A stretch of 64,000 nucleotides of DNA from Polyangiaceae bacterium (lineage in GTDB: Bacteria > Myxococcota_A > Polyangia > Polyangiales > Polyangiaceae). Location of the stretch: NCBI GenBank assembly GCA_020633205.1, contig JACKEB010000018.1, positions 248,001 through 312,000 of the forward strand, in the 5' to 3' direction. The notes below the pieces were generated by a model. It was not told the origin of the DNA. It saw nothing but the letters and a program-made list of their open reading frames with translations, and did no database searches. The translations under genes were made by a program, and so were the position numbers. This document shows, one piece after another, positions 47,813 through 55,222 of this stretch (positions are counted from its first letter, which is position 1; every line of letters starts with the position of its first letter).

Positions 47813-49027
47813 TCAAGCTGACAACGCTGGGTGGATACCGCTGTCGTTTTGGCGCAGGCTCGCGAGGGCGCGAGTGCTCGCAGCGAGACGCGTGGTTTCG
47901 AACGCCAGGGCGCCCAGCGCTTCAGGTAGCGCCCCATAGGCGTTCGTCAGGGGCGCGTCGTGGCGGGCCGCGCGCGTCAGCGCTGTGCCGAGCGCCTCTG
48001 CGTGGGTTTGGGGGGAGGTGCGCTGGGCCCAATCGAGGACGCGCCATGCGAGCTCCGCGTGGCGCGCTTCTTCCGCCGCCAGCTCACGCAAGCCCCGACG
48101 CGTGTCAGCGGCTTGAGCATGCTGTGCAGTGAGCTCCGCCTCCAACGCTGCGAAACCCTCACCCAAACAACCATCCAAGAAACAGCTTACGACGAGTTCT
48201 TCGAGGCTGCTCGCACAGTACTCATCGAGCAAGGGCGCCAACGAGGGGCGATCAGTGCTCACGCTGGCCGCAGCGCTTTGAGCTTCGCAAAACTCGACGT
48301 GAGCAAGCTCTTCACGGGCTGCTTCGTGACATGCGCGAACCAACGCTCTGGGGGCACCCAGGTTTAGGAGGTCGAGAGCGAGCGCCGCAAAGCTCGCGAC
48401 GGATTCGTGTTCTGCCAAGGCGGCGTCGCTCCAATCAGTGACTAGCGGGTTACGCAGGCTGCGTGGCGCACCAGCTACTCGCAGTGGCCGCCCGTGGGGC
48501 GTCGTGAACGTCTCTAGCATCCGCCCGTGGAGTGCGAAGAAGAACTTCAGCCCGAGGGTGAGGCTAACCTCCGTGCCATGGTTCGGCTCGAGCGTAGAGA
48601 GAGGCGGTACCACGCGGAAAGAAAGGAGGGCGAAGCCGGCAGAGGCGAACAGGCCGAGGTGCATGCCGTGGGTCGAGACGTGATCGTCATCCGCCCCGCG
48701 ATGTGCGTAGCCAAACTCGGCACCGAAGAAGTACGCGTTGGCCTGGAGCCCAAATGCCTCCCGCCGCGCGCCGCTGTAGTCTTGAAGCTGGAGGAACGCG
48801 CCCACGCCAATGGGCTCATAGCGGCTCTGGTAGTACTCGTACGACACCTCGACACCGTTGCCCGCCGCCGGTGAGTGCCCCCAAACGAAGCTGTGGATAT
48901 ACCCCGCGCTCAGCATGCCGCTGTCGTAGGTTTCGTCTTGGGCAACCGCCGACGAACTCCAGACGCCGAGCATCACGCAGGGAACCCAGCACATCGCCAC
49001 GACCCGTCGCCGCATTGGGGTGAGCAT
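47813..49027 (-). CDS. outer-membrane-type beta domain fused to ferritin-like di-iron domain
   Basis: 404 residues from ATG or alternative start at 49027. Signal peptide ends near SAVAQ. Residues about 35-170 alternate aromatic and Gly residues like an outer-membrane barrel (AGYIHSFVWGHSPAAGNGVE, FFGAEFGYAHRG, FASAGFALLSFRVVPPLS). Residues about 195-390 are a four-helix ferritin-like domain with the full metal set: E206 (AEHESVASF), E240xxH243 (REELAHVEF), E290 (LGEGFAAL) and E320xxH323 (AEEARHAEL). Ferritin-like domains of this AEHxSVASF type occur in myxobacteria, usually alone. Fusion to an exported beta domain suggests metal or redox chemistry at the cell surface. The barrel has fewer strands than a complete pore. 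Confidence 0.75.
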   Translation of the reverse strand: MLTPMRRRVVAMCWVPCVMLGVWSSSAVAQDETYDSGMLSAGYIHSFVWGHSPAAGNGVEVSYEYYQSRYEPIGVGAFLQLQDYSGARREAFGLQANAYFFGAEFGYAHRGADDDHVSTHGMHLGLFASAGFALLSFRVVPPLSTLEPNHGTEVSLTLGLKFFFALHGRMLETFTTPHGRPLRVAGAPRSLRNPLVTDWSDAALAEHESVASFAALALDLLNLGAPRALVRACHEAAREELAHVEFCEAQSAAASVSTDRPSLAPLLDEYCASSLEELVVSCFLDGCLGEGFAALEAELTAQHAQAADTRRGLRELAAEEARHAELAWRVLDWAQRTSPQTHAEALGTALTRAARHDAPLTNAYGALPEALGALAFETTRLAASTRALASLRQNDSGIHPALSA

Positions 49028-49063
49028 ACAGCACCTGGTAGCCGATGGCGCCGGATGACGCAG

Positions 49064-49528
49064 TCAGTCTTCGGGGGCTTCTTTCGCGCTCTTCAGCACC
49101 AGCGCGCGCGCTCGCGTCACGAAGTCCGCTGCATTCAGGGCGCCGCTGTCTATCAGCTGCTTGGCGTCAGCCATGCCGAGGTGCAAGTGCTGGCGCAGCG
49201 CCTTCAACGCCTTGACCGGCTTCCCCGCATCCAGATCTCGGCGTGCCGCGTGGATCCAATCTTCTTGTAGTGATGGCAAGCGACCGTCCCGCACGAAGCG
49301 ATTGGCTTCGGCGTAGGTCAAGCCTCCAACGTCCACCAACAAGCGCTCGGCTCCGTTGCCTCGCCCCGTTGCGTGCGCCTCGACGGCCCTCGCAACCCAA
49401 GCGTCAGGAGTCTCCACGCTGCCCTTCAGCACTAGAGTGGCGCCGCAGAACTTGCAGGTTCCCGCTCCAGAGGCGTCCGCGCCGCAGCGCGGGCACGCGA
49501 GCACTTCAAGCTCAGTCACGGGTGTCAC
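49064..49528 (-). CDS. zinc-ribbon protein with L7/L12-like C-terminal domain
   Basis: 154 residues from GTG 49528 (a second GTG lies at 49519). N-terminal zinc ribbon CPRCGADASGAGTCKFCG (two CxxC pairs), a middle helical region, then KPVKALKALRQHLHLGMADA, which resembles the C-terminal domain of ribosomal protein bL12, including the Gly-Met/Leu turn (bL12: IKxVRxxTGLGLKEAK). Not a ribosomal protein: bL12 itself has no zinc ribbon and this copy is isolated. Cytoplasmic, possibly binds a translation or transcription factor; function unknown. Confidence 0.7.
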   Translation of the reverse strand: MTPVTELEVLACPRCGADASGAGTCKFCGATLVLKGSVETPDAWVARAVEAHATGRGNGAERLLVDVGGLTYAEANRFVRDGRLPSLQEDWIHAARRDLDAGKPVKALKALRQHLHLGMADAKQLIDSGALNAADFVTRARALVLKSAKEAPED

Positions 49529-49591
49529 CGTAACACATCAGCGCTGTCGTTCTCGTCCTCCGGGACTAGTGTCCTGTCTCCGTAGTTCGCT

Positions 49592-49636
49592 GCAAAACTC
49601 GCCCGCCCCCTCAGGGTGTGGGCGCACGAGTTTTGC
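49592..49636. repeat. inverted repeat 1 (10-bp arms)
   Basis: GCAAAACTCG (49592-49601) and CGAGTTTTGC (49627-49636) with a 25-base GC-rich loop that can form additional pairs (GCCCGC with GTGGGC). Not followed by a T-run. Confidence 0.65.
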
Positions 49637-49683
49637 GCCTTCGCGCTACTTTTGAGACGAGGAAACGCTGTGTTGATTTGTTC

Positions 49684-49702
49684 GGCGAATCACAGATTCG
49701 CC
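49684..49702. repeat. inverted repeat 2 (8-bp arms)
   Basis: GGCGAATC (49684-49691), loop ACA, GATTCGCC (49695-49702). Perfect arms and a 3-base loop. Confidence 0.7.
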
Positions 49703-49708
49703 TCACTA

Positions 49709-49745
49709 GCAGGATGCTGAAAAGCTTCGTTTTTCAGCATCCTGC
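49709..49745. repeat. inverted repeat 3 (15-bp perfect arms)
   Basis: GCAGGATGCTGAAAA (49709-49723) and TTTTCAGCATCCTGC (49731-49745), loop of 7 bases. The arm sequence is related to inverted repeat 5 (GCAGGxTGxT start), so the two are probably copies of one repeat family. Confidence 0.85.
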
Positions 49746-49773
49746 GTGCTTATCCGCGCGGATCTTCGAACCA

Positions 49774-49816
49774 CGCTCTCGCAAAACCCCATGAAAGTGA
49801 GGGTTTTGCGAGAGCG
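49774..49816. repeat. inverted repeat 4 (16-bp perfect arms)
   Basis: CGCTCTCGCAAAACCC (49774-49789) and GGGTTTTGCGAGAGCG (49801-49816), 11-base loop. The inner GCAAAAC also occurs in the arm of inverted repeat 1. Confidence 0.85.
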
Positions 49817-49858
49817 AGATCTGGTCGATTTGTGCGCGGGCACGGTCGTTGTTGATTG

Positions 49859-49882
49859 GCAGGGTGTTTTTCAACACCCTGC
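49859..49882. repeat. inverted repeat 5 (10-bp arms)
   Basis: GCAGGGTGTT (49859-49868), loop TTTC, AACACCCTGC (49873-49882). Outer bases extend the stem with wobble pairs. Related in sequence to inverted repeat 3. Confidence 0.8.
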
Positions 49883-49895
49883 TAGGATACCCGGC

Positions 49896-49979
49896 ATGTT
49901 GGAACTCGAATTCGCGCCCCGGAGGCCCGATCAAGCAACGGCTGAGCTCGCCCCTCGAGCCCTTTCCGAGGTGGCATGA
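49896..49979 (+). CDS. possible 27-residue leader peptide overlapping panE
   Basis: ATG 49896 with AGGA eight bases upstream opens a 27-codon frame (MLELEFAPRRPDQATAELAP, then RALSEVA) whose TGA overlaps the panE start (ATGATG). Its composition is normal for the genome, and the overlap would couple translation. No homologous peptide is recognised; it may simply be a chance frame between the last hairpin and panE. Confidence 0.35.
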   Translation: MLELEFAPRRPDQATAELAPRALSEVA

Positions 49980-51016
49980 TGTCGGAACCGCTCAAGGTAG
50001 GCGTGTTCGGCGCCGGCGCGATTGGTGGCTATCTGGGACTGCGCTTGGCGGCGGGGGACGCTGATGTCGTGCTGCATGGACGACCGTGGCTGGCTGAGGT
50101 CGCAGACGAGCTGTGTGCCTTCGACCTGGAGGGCAAGCGTTTCGCCCCCAAAGTGCGCGTGGTGACGGATCCAAGCGCGCTCTCCGACGTGGATGTGTGC
50201 CTGGTTACGGTCAAGAGCGCCCAGACCGACGGCGCGGCCGAGGAGCTCAGCCGCGTGTTGGCGCCTGGGGCCCTGGTGGTGAGCTTCCAGAACGGCATGC
50301 GCAACGCGGAGCGCCTGCGTCAGGTGCTGAGGCAGCAAACCGTCGTGCCGGCGATGGTTTCATTCAACGTGGTCATCGAGGAGGACCGACGTTTCCGTCA
50401 GGCAACAAGTGGGCCCTTGAGCGCGGGACGAGTGCTCGGCTCGGGCTTGTTCACGCTGGAGCGCTTGGAGGCTTGTTTTGGCAGAGGTGGGTTGCCCCTC
50501 GAGCTGCATCACGACATCGGCAACGTACAGGCGGGGAAGCTGCTCGTGAATCTGAACAACGGGGTCTCCGCCGCGGTTGGCATGACGATCAAGGACGCGG
50601 TGTCCAATCGGGACATTCGGCGTTGCTTTGCGGCGTGTGTGTCCGAGGGGTTGGACGTCTTCCGGCGCACGGGGCTACGTCCCGCCAAGGTCGTCGCGCT
50701 GCCGCCAGCGATCATCGTCAAGGCGCTCCCGCTGCCTGACGCAATTTTCCTGCGCATTGCCAAACCGCTCGTGACCATCGATCCTCGGGCTAAGTCGAGT
50801 ACATTGCAGGACCTGGAGCGTGGTCGCCGCACGGAAATTGACGACCTGAACGGAGAGGTCGTGGACCGTGCCCAAGGTGCTGGACTCGCTGCCCCGGCAA
50901 ACCAGGTGATCGCCGATGTGATCCACGAGCTCGAAGAGGCCGCAGTCGCGCAGCAAAAGTTGCCGTTTCTCACGTCGAGGGAGCTTTGGGCGAGGATCTC
51001 CGCCGCGCTTGGGTAA
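49976..51016 (+). CDS. panE: 2-dehydropantoate 2-reductase family protein
   Basis: 346 residues. N-terminal NADPH-binding GVFGAGAIGGYLGLRLAAG, then VKSAQTDGAAEELS and SFQNGMRNAERLRQVL, and catalytic Lys in QAGKLLVNLNNGVSAAVGMT; C-terminal part has RTEIDDLNGEVVDRAQGAGL, a hallmark of ketopantoate reductases. The reaction makes pantoate for coenzyme A. Slightly longer than the usual 290-310 residues, so a related oxidoreductase role cannot be excluded. The stop codon lies in the first unit of a 19-bp tandem repeat. Confidence 0.88.
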   Translation: MMSEPLKVGVFGAGAIGGYLGLRLAAGDADVVLHGRPWLAEVADELCAFDLEGKRFAPKVRVVTDPSALSDVDVCLVTVKSAQTDGAAEELSRVLAPGALVVSFQNGMRNAERLRQVLRQQTVVPAMVSFNVVIEEDRRFRQATSGPLSAGRVLGSGLFTLERLEACFGRGGLPLELHHDIGNVQAGKLLVNLNNGVSAAVGMTIKDAVSNRDIRRCFAACVSEGLDVFRRTGLRPAKVVALPPAIIVKALPLPDAIFLRIAKPLVTIDPRAKSSTLQDLERGRRTEIDDLNGEVVDRAQGAGLAAPANQVIADVIHELEEAAVAQQKLPFLTSRELWARISAALG

Positions 51017-51102
51017 GGAAACTGCGCTTGGGTAAGGAGACCGCGCTCGGGTAAGGAAACTGCGCTGGGGCAAGGGAGCTGCGCTGGGGCAAGGGAGCTG
51101 CG
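51008..51102. repeat. 19-bp tandem repeat, five copies, starting at the panE stop
   Basis: Five consecutive 19-bp units at 51008, 51027, 51046, 51065 and 51084, of the form CTTGGGTAAGGAAACTGCG; units 4 and 5 are identical (CTGGGGCAAGGGAGCTGCG). A partial sixth follows. The first unit contains the last two codons and stop of panE, so the repeat copies the gene end. Units 2 and 3 keep GGTAAG in the same register; units 4 and 5 have GGCAAG. Confidence 0.9.
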
Positions 51103-51165
51103 CTGGCCGGGGCAGCTGAGCGTTGACTGGTTGCTTCGCGAGACTCGTAGTGTGAGGATTCTTGC

Positions 51166-51828
51166 ATGGAACGAGTCGTTGAACCGGAGCTGATGGACGA
51201 AGCAGAGCAGGCGTTGGCCTATGCTCAAGCGGACTTCTCGGAGCCGAACGCCGCGTTCGCGGAGCTGGTGGCTGGAGCCGTGCCTCAGGGCGCTCACCGG
51301 GTGGTGGATCTAGGCTGCGGACCAGCGGACATCCCTGTGCGCTTGGCGCGCGCGTTTACTGCGTGGAAAATAGACGCAGTGGATGGCGCTGAGGCGATGT
51401 TGGCTCACGGACGGCGTCTGGTGGATCGAGAGGGATTGGGGAGTCGGATCTCGCTCACGCGCGCGCTGCTGCCCGACCTGCCGTTGCCCGCGCACGCGTA
51501 CGACCTGGTGATCAGCAACAGCTTGCTCCACCATCTGCACGAGCCGCGAGTGATGTGGCAGAGCGTGCGTCGGCTCGCCAAGCCGACGGCCTACGTGATC
51601 GTGATGGACCTGTTTAGGCCAGATTCAGAGACAGAGGTGAAGCACCTGGTCGATACCTACGCGGGAGACGCGCCCGACGTGCTCAAGCGGGACTTCGAGG
51701 CGTCCTTGCGCGCGGCCTTCACGGTGGAAGAGGTCAAGCAGCAGCTGGCTGCCGCCGCGTTGGGCGGGCTCAGCGTGCGCGCGACAAGCGACCGCCACCT
51801 CGTCGTCTCTGGCGATCTGTCGCGCTAG
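51166..51828 (+). CDS. class I SAM-dependent methyltransferase
   Basis: 220 residues from ATG 51166. Motif I VVDLGCGPADIPVRLARAFT, acidic DAVDGAEAML, motif post-I SLTRALLPDLPLPAHAYDLV and SNSLLHHLHEPRVMW define a Methyltransf_11/25-type fold. No DNA- or RNA-binding domain, so a small molecule or lipid substrate is likely. Followed 35 bp later by an FAD monooxygenase gene; the two may act in one pathway, although nothing fixes which. Cytoplasmic. Confidence 0.9.
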   Translation: MERVVEPELMDEAEQALAYAQADFSEPNAAFAELVAGAVPQGAHRVVDLGCGPADIPVRLARAFTAWKIDAVDGAEAMLAHGRRLVDREGLGSRISLTRALLPDLPLPAHAYDLVISNSLLHHLHEPRVMWQSVRRLAKPTAYVIVMDLFRPDSETEVKHLVDTYAGDAPDVLKRDFEASLRAAFTVEEVKQQLAAAALGGLSVRATSDRHLVVSGDLSR

Positions 51829-51863
51829 CAATCCGTTGGCCGCCAGCGCATGCTCGGAGGCTG

Positions 51864-53126
51864 GTGGACGTCGGGATCATAGGCGCAGGCTACGCAGGAA
51901 CCGCGCTCGCACTCTTCCTGGCGCGGGCTGGCCATGCGGTGCGTGTGTACGAGCGCGTCCCGGACCCTGGCCCGGTGGGCGCAGGGATCTTGCTGCAGCC
52001 GACAGGCATGTGCGTGCTTGAGGCGCTCGGCTTGCTCGAGCCGGTGCTGTCTCGCGGGGCGCTGGTGCGCCGACTAGAAATCCATAGGGAAAAACAACGC
52101 GAGGTCATGACTTTGGAGTACGCGGGGCTCGGCGCGACTTCGTTTGCCCAAGGCATGCATCGGGGCGCTCTCTACGAGGTGCTGCTCGCGGCCGTTCGTC
52201 GCGCCCCGATTGAGCTGGTTTGTGGCTGTGAGGTGGTGCGCGGCAGGCCGCGGGTCGCTGCAGGCGGCGGCTGGAGACTATGGGACTCGGGCGGTGCGGT
52301 GATCGGGGAGCATGAATTGCTCGTCGTTGCGGGGGGCGCGCACTCGAGCCTCGATCTCGCGCCCGCTCCTGCGCGCCACGTCAGAGATTACCCGTGGGGC
52401 GCAGCGTGGGCGGTGTTGCCCGACCCCGAGCGCGTGTTCGTGGACGCCCTCCGGCAACGCGTGCGTGGTACCCGGCGCATGTTGGGCTTCTTGCCCACGG
52501 GGCTGGGGCCGGAATCCTCGGGGAATCAGACCCCGCTGGTGAGTGTGTTTTGGAGTTTGGAGCGCGATGCCGCCGGCGGCTGGCGTGAAGCGGGGGTCGA
52601 GGCGTGGCGTGACGAAGTGATCCAGATGGCGCCCGAAGGCGAAGCTCTAGTGAGCGAGCTCAAGAGTCTGGATCAGCTGTTGTTTGCCTCCTACGCGGAC
52701 GTGAGCATGGCGCGCCTGAATGGCCCCGGTCTGGTCTACCTGGGCGACTCTGCGCACGCGATGAGTCCCCAGCTCGGGCAAGGCGCGAATCTCGCGTTGA
52801 TGGACAGCTGGGTGCTCGCGCAGTGCTTGAGCAGTGAGCAATCACTGGATGAGCGCCTTGCTGCGTTCGCGGATGCGCGAGCTGCGCACCTCGGGTACTA
52901 CCAGTGGGCGACTCGCTTCCTGACGCCGTTCTTCCAGTCGGGCTACGGCGGGCTTGGATTGCTGCGAGACCTCAGCATTCCGCTTGTCGCCCGCTTCCCG
53001 CTGTTCCAACGCTTGATGTTGGAGTCGATGGCTGGGCTGCGCACCGGGGTGTTGCCCTCTCAGCGCCTCGAGTTGGCTCAGCCAGCGCAGGCCGCGCGTT
53101 GGTTCGAGGCTCACTCCAGCGAGTAG
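51864..53126 (+). CDS. FAD-dependent aromatic-ring-type monooxygenase
   Basis: 420 residues from GTG 51864 (GGAGG upstream). FAD fold: GIIGAGYAGTALALFLARAG (GxGxxG) and VYLGDSAHAMSPQLGQGANL (GD motif). VYERVPDPGPVGAGILLQPT is typical of PHBH/UbiH-type hydroxylases that use NAD(P)H and O2. Expected to hydroxylate an aromatic or similar ring; the substrate is unknown. Pairing with a methyltransferase recalls quinone or natural-product tailoring, an inference only. Confidence 0.88.
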   Translation: MDVGIIGAGYAGTALALFLARAGHAVRVYERVPDPGPVGAGILLQPTGMCVLEALGLLEPVLSRGALVRRLEIHREKQREVMTLEYAGLGATSFAQGMHRGALYEVLLAAVRRAPIELVCGCEVVRGRPRVAAGGGWRLWDSGGAVIGEHELLVVAGGAHSSLDLAPAPARHVRDYPWGAAWAVLPDPERVFVDALRQRVRGTRRMLGFLPTGLGPESSGNQTPLVSVFWSLERDAAGGWREAGVEAWRDEVIQMAPEGEALVSELKSLDQLLFASYADVSMARLNGPGLVYLGDSAHAMSPQLGQGANLALMDSWVLAQCLSSEQSLDERLAAFADARAAHLGYYQWATRFLTPFFQSGYGGLGLLRDLSIPLVARFPLFQRLMLESMAGLRTGVLPSQRLELAQPAQAARWFEAHSSE

Positions 53127-53170
53127 CGGCGCACCCTCACCCCCAAACCCGGGAGATCCAGGGTGCACGT

Positions 53171-53234
53171 GGCTCAGAAGGCACGCGGCTCAGAAGGCGC
53201 GCGGTTCAGAAGGCGCGCGGCTCAGAAGGCATAG
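53171..53234. repeat. 16-bp tandem repeat, four copies, containing the stop of the adjacent gene
   Basis: Four 16-bp units of GGCTCAGAAGGCGCGC type at 53171, 53187, 53203 and 53219. On the minus strand each unit contains GCCTTCTGA, the final Ala-Phe-stop of the outer-membrane protein gene ending at 53222. The last unit is the real gene end; the other three repeat it outward. Confidence 0.88.
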
Positions 53235-53932
53235 CGCAGCGACGCGATGCCTAGCCACATCATCTCGGTGGCTGTGGAGCGTTGCCGTGCGAAACCGGTG
53301 TCGTAGTTGCGTGCCCCGCCGGCGACGGACAGCGCGTAGTGCGGGCTGACTTGGTACCACTCGAGCCCGAGCAGACCGCCAAAGTACGGGTTGAGATCCT
53401 GAGCGTCGCGGTAGCCGTAGACCTGGAGCACGTCTTCCGTGGCTTTTGCTGCTCCGACGCTGCCTTGAAGGTAGATGCCGAAGCGATCCGTCGGGCGCAC
53501 GGTGAAGCGCACGCCTCCGCCGAAACCCCAAATCGCGAACGCACGCGGCTGCGGCGGGGGGTTGGCGTAGCTGGTGTTCGCGAACATCAAGTCGCCCTCG
53601 CCGAACACCATTGCCCACTTGAAGATCTCGTAGCCGACCTGCAGGTGAAACCACGGCGAGGTTGGAGTCACGTTCTTCAACGTACCCGCGTAGCCCATCG
53701 CGCCGAGCCCACTCTCCACCACGAAGCCGTGGGCGCGTGGCGGTCGGGGAGGCGCCTCGTCGTCCCCTTCCGCCGGCTCGTCGCCGCGAGTGTCCGGGAG
53801 CGATCGCGCCTCGAGCCAAGCCTCGATCTCTTCGCGGCTCGGCTGCTTCTCAGCCTCGGCTTCGTCTGCTGCGGCGGCTACCGACGACCAGCAGAGCAAC
53901 GCCGCGCAAGGCAGGATCCAACGGGCACCCAC
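53222..53932 (-). CDS. outer-membrane beta-barrel-like protein
   Basis: 236 residues from ATG 53932. Signal peptide ends near SVAAAAD. A charged helical segment (EKQPSREEIEAWLEARSLPD) and acidic/Pro linker precede amphipathic beta-strands (GFVVESGLGAMGYAGTLKNV, FHLQVGYEIFKWAMVFGEGD, FGIYLQGSVGAAKATEDV, YALSVAGGARNYDTGFA) and the final aromatic LRYAF typical for Bam-recognised barrels. Similar in style to the barrel at 29032, though not an obvious duplicate. Porin-like or assembly role unknown. Confidence 0.78.
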   Translation of the reverse strand: MGARWILPCAALLCWSSVAAAADEAEAEKQPSREEIEAWLEARSLPDTRGDEPAEGDDEAPPRPPRAHGFVVESGLGAMGYAGTLKNVTPTSPWFHLQVGYEIFKWAMVFGEGDLMFANTSYANPPPQPRAFAIWGFGGGVRFTVRPTDRFGIYLQGSVGAAKATEDVLQVYGYRDAQDLNPYFGGLLGLEWYQVSPHYALSVAGGARNYDTGFARQRSTATEMMWLGIASLRYAF

Positions 53933-53949
53933 GCTGCGAGACTAACGCG

Positions 53950-53975
53950 AAATCGCGCCTTTGAGGCGCGAATTT
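53950..53975 (-). terminator. hairpin after pyrE
   Basis: Stem CGCGCCT/AGGCGCG with a 3-base loop, extendable by AAAT/ATTT across a bulged A. It lies 42 bp past the pyrE stop on the minus strand. Only two T follow, so termination would be weak. A second small palindrome (AATCAGC/GCTGATT) is at 53983-53997. Confidence 0.5.
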
Positions 53976-54017
53976 ACTGAGGAATCAGCGGCTGATTTGC
54001 GCGCTACCCGCAGCCCG

Positions 54018-54572
54018 TCAGTCCGGGATGAAGTCTTTGCGCGTGAAAAGTGCCTTGAAGGCGAGACCGCCGCCCAAGATGGTCTCAGCGCCACCTTCCA
54101 AGCGATCCACGAGCGCGGCGATGGCGACCACCTCGGCGCCCTCCGCCTTGAGCGTCTCGACCGCACGCAGCGACGAACCGCCGGTGGTGACGACATCCTC
54201 CAGCATCACGACGCGCAGGCCCGGCTTGAGCGCTTTGTCGCCCTCGACCATCTTCGCGCTGCCGTGATCCTTGCGCTGCTTGCGGATGTAGAGCGCAGGC
54301 AGATCGTGTCCACGCTGGTGACTCACCAGGGAAACGGCGCTCGCGAGTGGGCAACCACCGAGCTCGACACCACCGACCGCATCGCACTCGGGGAGCTCGC
54401 TCAATAGATCGAACATCAACTCGCCAACGAGGGCATGTCCCTCAGCGGTGAGCACCGTCTGCTTGCAGTCGATGAAGAAGTCGCTCTCACGACCGCTGGC
54501 TAGGATCACCTTCTTGCGCGCGAAGCTGAGCTCCCGCAGGAGCTCCAGCAGGCGCTGACGCCGATCGCTCAT
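54018..54572 (-). CDS. pyrE: orotate phosphoribosyltransferase
   Basis: 184 residues. Converts orotate and PRPP to OMP in pyrimidine synthesis, cytoplasmic. The PRPP loop is VVMLEDVVTTGGSSLRAVET; other motifs are LASGRESDFFIDCKQT, GGVELGGCPLASAV and ALYIRKQRKDHG. Length fits the family. Only 3 bp after the stop of the large bactofilin gene upstream, so it is probably translated from the bactofilin transcript. Confidence 0.96.
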   Translation of the reverse strand: MSDRRQRLLELLRELSFARKKVILASGRESDFFIDCKQTVLTAEGHALVGELMFDLLSELPECDAVGGVELGGCPLASAVSLVSHQRGHDLPALYIRKQRKDHGSAKMVEGDKALKPGLRVVMLEDVVTTGGSSLRAVETLKAEGAEVVAIAALVDRLEGGAETILGGGLAFKALFTRKDFIPD

Positions 54573-54575
54573 GGC

Positions 54576-55211
54576 TCAGCGGGCCTTTCGCTTCTTCTTG
54601 GCTTGGGCGCCACGGCGCACGGCGGGCACGACGGGTGCCGGCGGGGTGCGGCTCTTGCGGCTCTTGGGCGCCGCTTCTTTGGCAGCCGGCTTGGCCGACT
54701 TGCTCTCGGCCTTTTCCTCTGGCTTGGGCTTTGCCGGGCTGGCTTGAGTCTTGGCCGCGACACTGCGGCGGCTGGGAACCGGCGCTGCAGCTGCACGAGC
54801 TGGGGCAGCACTGCGACTTGGAGAAGCACTACGAACGGGTGCCGCTGGCACGCTGCGAGCGGCGCTCGCGCTACGTGCAGCGCGCGGGGCTGGCTCGCCC
54901 TCCGTCTGCACCAAGCCGCGCACCAGCGCGCCTTCGCCGATGCCGATCCGTGCGGCAATGATGTCACCAACGACGCGCGCACCGGGATCGATGCTGATGC
55001 TGTCGCTGGCCTTCAGGTCCCCGGCGACTTGGCCGGCGATGCGCAGGCTTGCGCCTTGAATGCTGCCACGCACCCGACCTGCGCCACCCAGCACGACGTC
55101 GCCTTCCATGGCGATGTCGCCCTCGACGGTGCCTTCGACCACCAGCGAACCACTGCCGGTGACGTTTCCGCGGATGCGCGTCGTCGCGCCAATGATCGAC
55201 TCGTCAGACAT
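54576..55211 (-). CDS. bactofilin with long basic C-terminal tail
   Basis: 211 residues. Residues about 5-105 form the right-handed beta-helix of bactofilins (IRGNVTGSGSLVVEGTVEGD, GASLRIAGQVAGDLKASDSI, GDIIAARIGIGEGALV), a polymer-forming cytoskeletal fold. The remaining 105 residues are Ala/Pro/Ser/Lys/Arg-rich, ending KKKRKAR, and may bind nucleic acid or acidic membrane lipids, as the basic tail of BacP-type proteins is thought to do. One of three adjacent bactofilins; likely co-assembles with them. Confidence 0.9.
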   Translation of the reverse strand: MSDESIIGATTRIRGNVTGSGSLVVEGTVEGDIAMEGDVVLGGAGRVRGSIQGASLRIAGQVAGDLKASDSISIDPGARVVGDIIAARIGIGEGALVRGLVQTEGEPAPRAARSASAARSVPAAPVRSASPSRSAAPARAAAAPVPSRRSVAAKTQASPAKPKPEEKAESKSAKPAAKEAAPKSRKSRTPPAPVVPAVRRGAQAKKKRKAR

Positions 55212-55222
55212 GCGGCTTTACC

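Larger units (their letters stand above)
49529..49895. other. intergenic region packed with inverted repeats
   Basis: About 365 bp without a gene, holding five separate inverted repeats (listed individually). Base composition is lower in GC than the surrounding genes in several places. No transposase or recognised mobile gene is present. Confidence 0.6.
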
